Below, one piece after another: positions 54,201 through 64,000 of a stretch of DNA of 64,000 nucleotides. The translations under genes and the position numbers were made by a program. Position 1 is the first letter of the stretch. Every line of letters begins with the position of its first letter. The stretch is from assembly GCA_023974075.1 (NCBI GenBank), contig CM043787.1, positions 37,820,137-37,884,136 of the forward strand. The letters are read 5' to 3'. The notes beneath the pieces are model-generated. The model saw only the letters and a program-made list of their open reading frames with translations. It had not been told where the DNA came from and made no database searches. This DNA is from Chaenocephalus aceratus. Its lineage: Eukaryota; Chordata; Actinopteri; Perciformes; Channichthyidae.

Positions 54201-54799
54201 GGTGATCATGGCTGTAAACTTTGTCGGATCGTTTACATCACTTTCAAACCCTACTATTTTAAAATTGATTTTCAGTTATTTATTTATGTTTGGTTTTGAT
54301 CTATGTATTTTATTCTCAGTTTTTACATTAATTTATTTTTCTTTGCATTTCAAATGTTGCCATTGTGAAGCACTTGTATATTATTATAATCATGTACAAA
54401 AGGAAACCTTTTTATGTCACAAGCACTGACATAATAAAGCAGGCATGCAAGGAACATTTCAAACATCTTCCAAATCAAGGTTAGGAAATGAAACAAGTAC
54501 GTTTTGCGTAGAAGTAAAAAAGAATACCATAGAGGCCAGACACAAAAAGACAATCAATAATTTATGATATTCAAAATAATACCAAAGTCCAAATAAGTAT
54601 AAAGAATGCTCGTGTTTAAGCCCTGTGTATCTATCTGGTACAGAATGGGCTTAACGGCACATAAGCCCTTTTTCCACTGACAAAGCATTAAAATGATCCG
54701 TGCTAATACCTTTTGCATTAGTGATACATCCTTGTCTGAATTCTAAAGCCACTAAATGTCAAGAACATAAAGATCACACAGAGCAAAAAATGGGACAAC

Positions 54800-54835
54800 A
54801 ACATAACCTCTCATGACCGCATGAGAGGTTATGTT
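54800..54835. repeat. perfect 16-bp inverted repeat with 4-base loop
   Basis: AACATAACCTCTCATG (54800-54815), loop ACCG, then CATGAGAGGTTATGTT (54820-54835). The arms match completely. Confidence 0.9.
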
Positions 54836-55844
54836 CAATTCAAATTAAGAGCAATGCTGAAAACTTAGTACATTTCTTACTAATTAATGATGTATGTATC
54901 TCCATCTCTGTTTTTGGCTGCTAACCTTGAAGCACTACTATAAAAGAAAGGTCAGTTTTATATAGACACTAACATTATCGTTTTGTGACACCACAAACTT
55001 GATTCTCACGATATTTAAGTAACAGTGATTTGATTCAAAAACTGAACAAAGGAATGAATCATCACAAATTGGGGCAAATTGTAGTCCAGCTGTGTTTATA
55101 AAAACAAAATTACTAGGTTTGAATTGGACATACAATGAAAAAAGAAAACGCACACAGCATTCACATAACAATCAAATTCAAGACAACTTAATTAAAAGTA
55201 AAATAAAAACTGTCTAACTGTTAGTAAAGAAGGGAATTATCTTTCCAGCTGAAAAACATGAAGCCAAAATTGGGTCATTTTTTCTCCTTTGGCTATCCGC
55301 TTTGCTTTTATCTCCTTTGCTACATGTGAAACTCCAATCTTCATTTTCGCCTTAGTCATAAGCCCCTAACCACTGTGACTTGTTAAAATATTCCCCACTG
55401 AGGCACAATCAGGACGGGAAATGTATATAAACACTGCCCTATTACCAAAAAACAAAAACACAGAAACACTGAGAAATCCCTTTCTCTTTACTCCCGAATA
55501 TCACTCTCCAAATCAACAAAGTTTATCTGCCAACATATGTAAAAAGTTCATGCAATTCTATTTTCTCATATTATCAATCCTGTCTTCAACGATGCATAGG
55601 AAATACATCATACATTTCAACTTCCTGAATCTATGCAAGATAAGACCATCTCACCACAAACCAAACATTAAGTTACAATAGTTATGTCAGTGGATTTGAA
55701 TGTAGTTTTTCAGACGGATTAAGCTTTCCTGACCCAAATGGGTTTATTAGTTACCTTAATGATCCTTTACCGAGTGTTAGTTTACATTAGACTGAACTGG
55801 ACCTGATCCCTGACGATACAGCACAGACCTCCTTCACACTGTAA
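54836..55844. other. intron 2w/3w, middle part
   Basis: AT-rich; no exon or element recognised. Confidence 0.5.
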
Positions 55845-56153
55845 CGGCCCGTCCACACGGCGGCATGCGTTGAAGCTTCAACGCTTCTGCCAATTCACTT
55901 TGAATGGGGTGACGTCACGCTTTGCCGAACTGCATTGTGGATCCGTCGCTTCGCTTTGCTCGCAAAAGTGGAGCAATGTTCAACTTTTGAAGCTTCGACG
56001 GAAGCGTCAGCCAATCAAATCATATGCCAGTACAAGCTCTAGCCAATCAAACCGCGTGTGTCCGGGGCGGGAGATTCATGTGATTGGTTGTTGGTCGAGT
56101 TTCAGACACGCCCACCGGTAAGCTTCAACGCATGCCGCCGTGTGGACGCTGCG
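55845..56153. mobile_element. PIF/Harbinger-like MITE, copy 2
   Basis: 309 bp. The left end CGGCCCGTCCACACGGCGGC and the right end GCCGCCGTGTGGACGCTGCG are inverted with two changes. TAA flanks both sides (55842-55844, 56154-56156). The interior matches copy 1 (21251-21576) reversed: TTTGAATGGGGTGACGTCAC here against GTGACGTCACCCCATTCAAA there. Confidence 0.88.
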
Positions 56154-56805
56154 TAAGGGGCAGTAAGGCATGACATGTCTACACTCACTAACTAAACTCA
56201 TAAAACAAAGTCCATGGAGGGTGATACTTTTTTTAATTTAAGCCAGTAGAAAAAACACATTTAAAAAACAAATCTAATGGGACCCTGTTCAACCTTTAAA
56301 TCTTTAAGTTCAAAATGTGTTATGCTTCCTCAGGTATTTGGGTCGACTAATTAGAAATGTCTTTAATGAGTGAGATCAGTGATCTGCCCTGTTGTGTTTG
56401 TTGCAACCTCAACATGCAGGAAAACACACAAAGATGTTGCCCTCTTATCTGTCTACTTTTATTGTAATATTATTTGTGATCTGTTAGCAATCCTTCTTCA
56501 ATACCTAACAAATGTTTAATGAACACTGGTTTGTCATAAAGCAATCCGTTTATTTGATTAATATTTAGACACTTCTCATTGTTGCCCGCCTGATGCATCT
56601 AAGTCCACAAAAACATGGACAGCTTTTTAAATATCAAATACAAGAGAGGAAAGTCTGAACTCTGACAGGAAACTCTAAGCTCTAAATATATTGCTCTATG
56701 AGCACAGACGGGCTGCGTTCCTGGTATAAAGCTTAAGAATACATATCAGGAAGGTACACAGTGCATACATAGATACAGAGCCAAGGTTTACATTTTGCCG
56801 GCTTA

Positions 56806-57320
<515 letters not shown>

Positions 57321-58021
57321 GAAAGCAGGAAAGAGATATTGGCAAGAGAGACGGAGAGAGATGCATTCAAGCAGCAATTTGGTGATGTGAAGAAAAGATT
57401 TGAAACATGGAGAGGTGTCTTGGGGGTGGCAGGTGGGTGTGAACGGATTATCAACCCTGAAATAGAGGTAAACAAAGGCATTAATAGTTGCAAATCACTC
57501 ACAGACACACATACTCATGCTCTTGGTTTAATCTGAGGAGCGCTTGAACACCCAGGGAATCACCTCCCGAGGTGAGCGTGCAGGAGAGAGAAGTGCACGC
57601 AGGCTAAGCTAAGAGACAAATATTTACGCCCTACATTTTATCTACAGTCGCGCAAAACGTGAGGTCACTGGTAAAGAGTCAGAGCAATATCAGGAACAAA
57701 GCATAAAGGTGCTTCACAGGCATGGTTACAAGGCAAGTCTCTGTGAGCGTGCTTCAGGACTTCCCAACACGGCTGGCTGATAAAGAGAGGGGAAGGAATA
57801 TAAAGGGAGCTCCAGGGTCACCACGGTGATAGATGTTGCAGGAATATTCTCCAACTTGCTAATGTTGTTAAATTCAACATTTCAGCTGTGTCTTATTTTA
57901 TACCTAATCCTGCATAGTAACAATAAAAACACGCAGCCCCACACCTTTATGGTTATCTCTGGTAATTTTCCTCATCCATCTAAGACCGACTCGACACTAG
58001 ATATTTCATGTGCACGGTAAT

Positions 58022-58335
58022 TGGTCCGGCAGTGGCTCAGTCAGTAGGGGCTATGAGGCTGTCGCCGGTTCAAGCCCCCGACCAGAACTAAATATGGAGT
58101 GTGGACTGCTACTTGGAGAGGTCCCAGTTCACCTCCTGCCCTGCCGTGGTGCCCTTGAGCAAGGCACCAGACACCCCCCCACTCCCATTGCTCCCCGGGC
58201 ACTGTACAATAGCTGCTTACTGCTCCTAGTACTAGAGTCCTGGTACTAGGATGGGTTAAATGCAGAGAACATATTTCACTGTGTGCTGTGTGCTCTGCAT
58301 GTGTGACCATTAAAGAGGGTTTCATTCTATGATTC
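58022..58335 (+). mobile_element. tRNA-derived SINE (V-SINE-like)
   Basis: The tRNA-like head has an A box (TGGCTCAGTCAG, 58032) and a B box (GGTTCAAGCCC, about 58067). The body contains TGCCCTTGAGCAAGGCAC, the core word of the vertebrate V-domain of V-SINEs, and a short ATTCTATGATTCTAATT-type tail. It lies antisense to csmd1 between exons 1w and 2w. Confidence 0.85.
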
Positions 58336-59829
58336 TAATTGCACATGAAATAACTGGATCCAGCATGTATTTGTCACCCAAAAAAGGCATGTAGTTTAGC
58401 AGCATCAAACTACCGGCTGGAAAGTGTGGTCAGGAATGTGCTACAGGCTTCTTTTGCACTAAAATGGGATTTCTATCTTGTACGGTGAGGACACTGAAGG
58501 GCTCTTGCTGCATTACAGATATCATCTTTTACTTGCACTGACTCTGCTATTCCTGTACCTTCTCAAGAAAGGCAGTCTTCCCCTCCTTACTTCTTTAAGA
58601 GAAGAGAGTCAAGTGTGTCAGAAGGAGCCGATAAAGGAAAGACACCCAAAAGTGGGAGAGAAAAAAAGAAGAACTGCAGCCCAATTGTGTGAATGCGGTG
58701 TAGGGCTGTCCCGAATACCATTTTTTGGTCTCCGGATATTCGGTAGTAATCAGTAGCGAATATTCGCTGCGGAGAGATTTTTTTTTCAAAAAAATGTCAT
58801 AACACGCTCCGAGACACCTGACAACACGCTGTTAAGCAGAAGCGCAGAAAGAGCATACTATTACGATTTATATTTATTTATTGTCTCAGTACTCGCATAC
58901 ATTAAAACTAAATGTGTCCTCTGCATTTAACCCAGCCGCAGTGCAGCGCCCGAAAACCAAATCTGGTTCCAAATTCCGTCTCTAACGTTTTACAACCTGA
59001 AGATACAAAACACATATTTCTGTTATAACAACAATACTTTTAATAACATAGCCGTAACAGTAGGCCTAACAGCGTAATACTTGTTACCGATACAGTAAAC
59101 AGTTTTTAAATAAATGAAGAACGAAAAATAAATGAACGAACTGTATGCCAATAATTGCCTTAGCCCCAGATGTTCCCACATTGCTCCTATTATTTTCACT
59201 ATTCGGATCAAATTGAAAAACTAATATAAAAAAACAATTCGGTTGCTTGCTTGCAACAATTTTCCAAGCAAAGTAAGTGCACGATTTTATCATGTGTAAC
59301 GTTACTGTTTAAACGACGGATAAAGCAGCTTCATCATGGCAACTTGACAACAGCTAAGCTAAGCTAGGCTACTACTTACAGCATCCAGGTGACTTGTCAG
59401 AGTTGTTGTGCCACCGTGGTAGGCCAGTTTCTTGTCGCATATTTGGCACTAGGGGTGCAACAATTAATCGACTTAATCGATTACCAAATTAGTTGCCAAC
59501 TAATTCAGTCGTCGATTCGTTGGTGACGTCATCACGTGTGTTTTACGCCCCGTTAAGCTCTAACTTTATTGGTCTTTTTATCGGTACTGGAGACATTTAA
59601 AAAATATATGTCATGTATTATTGCTACAAAGACATTATATCGCAGTCTTAGTGTCGCCAACTCGTTTCTAATATGCAAAAAGACAAACAAATGCGTCTAT
59701 GATGTATTTTCGATCTTTCTCTCCCCCGCCTGCTTGCGAGGGGGCGGGGCAGTTTACACACGGGCAGCTGCAACATGCAGCAACACACACACGTGGGAGA
59801 TGGCGGAGAGAACGCGCTCCGAGGTGGTT

Positions 59830-60061
59830 AACCTTTACCCGTCTCGATGTGGAGAATGCTCGTTGCCAAAAGTGGAATAAGAGTTTAGCATGTAAGGGCG
59901 GTAACACGAGCTATTTGTCTAAACATTTAGCAAAAGTGCTCCACATCCAGACGGAGGAATGCACCGGGTTCGACTGTCTTTCTAGTAGCTCTGTAACCCC
60001 GTCCACGAGTAACGTTTCCACGTCAGGTGTTATGTATGCTAGCAGCAACACACGGAGCTAA
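59830..60061 (+). pseudogene. inner hAT transposase BED-finger remnant
   Basis: Plus-strand frame with ARCQKWNKSLACKGGNTSYL then SKHLAKVLH, the BED zinc-finger pattern. The second metal-binding Cys (expected C-x2-C) is Trp, so the finger is damaged. The frame ends at 60061 and nothing more of the transposase is seen. Confidence 0.75.
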
Positions 60062-60107
60062 CTACATTATACAAACATAATGATTAGAGGTAACTGAGTT
60101 ATTTGCG

Positions 60108-60352
60108 GACTTTTGGTGACAGAGCCTTCAGTGTGGCATCCCCCACCCTCTGGAACTCTCTCCCCCCCGAAATCCGCAGCGCCCCAACCCTGGACATTAT
60201 CAAAAAAGCCCTCAAAACGCACCTTTTTACCAAGGCTTTCCCCACTGTATAGTTAGTTTAATAGGTTTATTTTTCCGCTACTTCCCACCCCCTTAACCTG
60301 TCTGCCTCCTGAAAGGCGCTATAAAAATATTATATATTATTATTATTATTTA
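60108..60352 (+). mobile_element. LINE 3' end inserted in the inner hAT element
   Basis: The plus strand reads DRAFSVASPTLWNSLPPEIR, then SAPTLDIIKKALKTHLFTKA and a stop, the C-terminal end of L2-type RT proteins. It is followed by GGCGCTATAAAAATATTATA and a (ATT)n tail. Confidence 0.85.
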
Positions 60353-61724
60353 GTTTGTTAAAGTTTCAGCTATTCTGTTTACAGTTCTGTCATCAGATTA
60401 TTTAATACGATTTGTTAAAACACTGTTGTTTCTTTTGATGTGAAATATTATTTATTTAATTTGAATAAAAAGCAATGTTAGTTTTGTTCACAATTTAAGT
60501 TATTTCAATAATATATGTATTTTGGAATCAAGTATTCATCTTTATTGTCTTCATTGTTAGTTTCCACATGCCTAAAACAACCTCAAGCTAAATCTAAAAG
60601 TTGATGGCTAAATCAGAGCGTTTGAGAAATTGTGCAAGGCGTACAGTAATAGTCCGAATAGTCGATTAATCGTTTCATTAATCGATAGATGAATCGATTA
60701 TCAAATTAGTCGTTTGTTGCAGCCCTATTTGGCACACTGCCTTCTTCTTACCGTCGTCCAATTTAAAATGGTCCCACACAGCTGAAGTCTTCTGCATTTT
60801 GTGTTCAGGTGTGTGAAACGAGGTGAAGCGTGCCGTTCGCGTTCGTGACTTAGTGAACGCGATGAGCACAGGCTGAGATTGTATATATTTCCGCATTTAA
60901 ACAGTGCAATTCAAAAGTATAAATATAGTATAAGAATATGGCAATTCGCCTTTATTGATAGCATACATTTAGGAAAAAAAAAATTGAAAAAAAATTGAAA
61001 AAACGAATATCCGAATAATGAAATTAAAACCTGAATAGTTGGCCAACGAACGAATATTCGAATAGTCGAATATTCGGGTACAGCCCTAATGCGGTGTGGA
61101 GTGGGATGCGGAAGCTCTCTGGGTTATAAGCAGCAGGTGGGCCAGATGGTTGTGATGATAGAGTAAAAAAGCATTGTTGTTTTTCAAAGCTTTCAAATAG
61201 CAACCCTTTGACAGATTCCTGCGTCATTCTGTTTTTTCTCCAACCCTAACTCTCCTCTTCTGAATGTGTGTGGTCCACAGCGACACTGCTGAATACTTAT
61301 CCAAACCTTAGTTCTTTCAGCACCTGTTCTGATCTTAAAGACCAAGCATCCAGAATGAATGGCTCTGACAGCAGCATCATTTGGGATTGGAGATCCTCTC
61401 ACCAGCAAGCCTGGGTTGATGTGCCTTCAGAGAGGTGTACCAGATGTGGCAGAACAACACAGAGAGCTGTTTGTTGTCTGCTCTCTACACTTGAGATTTA
61501 AGATACACCTTTGGATCATTCCTCTTCCTAAAGGCTCTGCACTTGGTGTGTCATTGTTTGATGTATTCATTGGAGCTTCAAATGGACGTTATCTAAAATC
61601 TTAATATCCATATTTAGTCTCCCATTTTTAATGTGCAGTATGACATTGATGTCTCCAACTCATTAATGTCAGAGCACAGTATCATTTTTTTTATTTAATG
61701 TAATCTCAGTTTGGCAGTCAGTTA

Positions 61725-64000
<2,276 letters not shown>

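Larger units (their letters stand above)
59450..60727 (+). mobile_element. hAT element, inner, nested in the outer BED finger
   Basis: The ends TAGGGGTGCAACAATTAATCG and the complement of TAGGGCTGCAACAAACGAC are inverted copies. The exact 8-bp duplication TTTGGCAC flanks it (59442-59449, 60728-60735). It carries its own BED-finger remnant on the plus strand and a LINE tail insertion at 60108-60352. Confidence 0.92.
59370..60896 (-). pseudogene. outer hAT transposase N-terminus (BED zinc finger), split by insertion
   Basis: Minus strand, right of the insertion: SAVWDHFKLDDGKKKAVCQI (60728-60800). Left of it: a codon series reading CQICDKKLAYHGGTTTLTSH (59390-59450). The first Cys pair of the BED finger (C-x2-C) falls exactly on the duplicated target site, so the nested element broke the finger between or at the two cysteines. 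The rest of the transposase is not recognisable left of 59370. Confidence 0.8.
58701..61088 (-). mobile_element. hAT element, outer, with BED-finger transposase remnant
   Basis: The ends TAGGGCTGTCCCGAATA (left) and the complement of TAGGGCTGTACCCGAATA (right) are flanked by an exact 8-bp duplication ATGCGGTG (58693-58700, 61089-61096). The minus strand carries the start of a BED-type transposase split by the nested element 59450-60727. Confidence 0.92.

Noticed and set aside
58022..58100. tRNA gene
   Set aside because: A and B boxes are present but the sequence continues into a V-domain-like SINE body and tail, and no full cloverleaf was found.

Overview
The window is teleost (ray-finned fish) genomic DNA. 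It holds one protein-coding locus on the minus strand: 20 consecutive internal exons of a CUB-and-Sushi multiple-domain gene, best matched to csmd1, spread over about 61 kb between 61930 and 951. The fish assignment rests on the repeats: a DIRS1-type tyrosine-recombinase retrotransposon, Rex1-type and L2-type LINEs, a V-SINE-like tRNA-derived SINE, many hAT, PIF/Harbinger-like and piggyBac-like DNA elements, and abundant (GT)n/(CA)n microsatellites. Neither end of the gene is inside the window.

Gene layout, in transcription order (falling coordinates): sushi (exon 1w) - CUB (2w, 3w) - sushi (4w) - CUB (5w-7w) - sushi (8w) - CUB (9w-11w) - sushi (12w, 13w) - CUB (14w, 15w) - sushi (16w) - CUB (17w, 18w) - sushi (19w, 20w). 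If the fish protein follows the vertebrate plan of 14 CUBs alternating with sushi domains, these are sushi 8 through sushi 13, and the next exon beyond position 1 would open CUB 14. Every exon has GT-AG borders and phases that chain correctly, with one exception: adjacent exons 7w and 8w carry two 1-base deletions and one 1-base insertion relative to the expected reading frame.

Introns, from low to high coordinates: 2931-8451 DIRS1-like element; 9.36-12.3 kb LINE pieces; 17.1-17.8 kb and 19.5-20.3 kb DNA elements; 20.9-23.4 kb Rex1-type LINE broken by a Harbinger-like MITE; 23.8-24.9 kb palindromic DNA element with a small unassigned ORF; 26.2-26.8 kb piggyBac-like MITE; 31.2-31.4 kb decayed tandem pieces of exon 10w; 32.06-35.8 kb hAT element invaded by an LTR element whose interior is largely minisatellite; 37.7-38.1 kb MITE; 38.2-40.4 kb LINE; 41.1-41.7 kb L2 tail; 43.4-44.1 kb two abutting piggyBac-like MITEs; 46.2-47.6 kb hAT inside hAT; 54.0-54.2 kb LINE scrap; 55.8-56.2 kb second Harbinger-like MITE; 57.0-57.3 kb three decayed copies of the start of exon 2w; 58.0-58.3 kb SINE; 58.7-61.1 kb hAT inside hAT with a LINE tail inside the inner one.

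No prokaryotic-style system, CRISPR array, rRNA or functional tRNA gene was seen. The most informative signals are the frameshift cluster in exons 7w/8w, the two exon-seeded fossil arrays, the well-preserved DIRS junction architecture, the layered transposon insertions datable by target duplications, and the LTR element made mostly of minisatellite.
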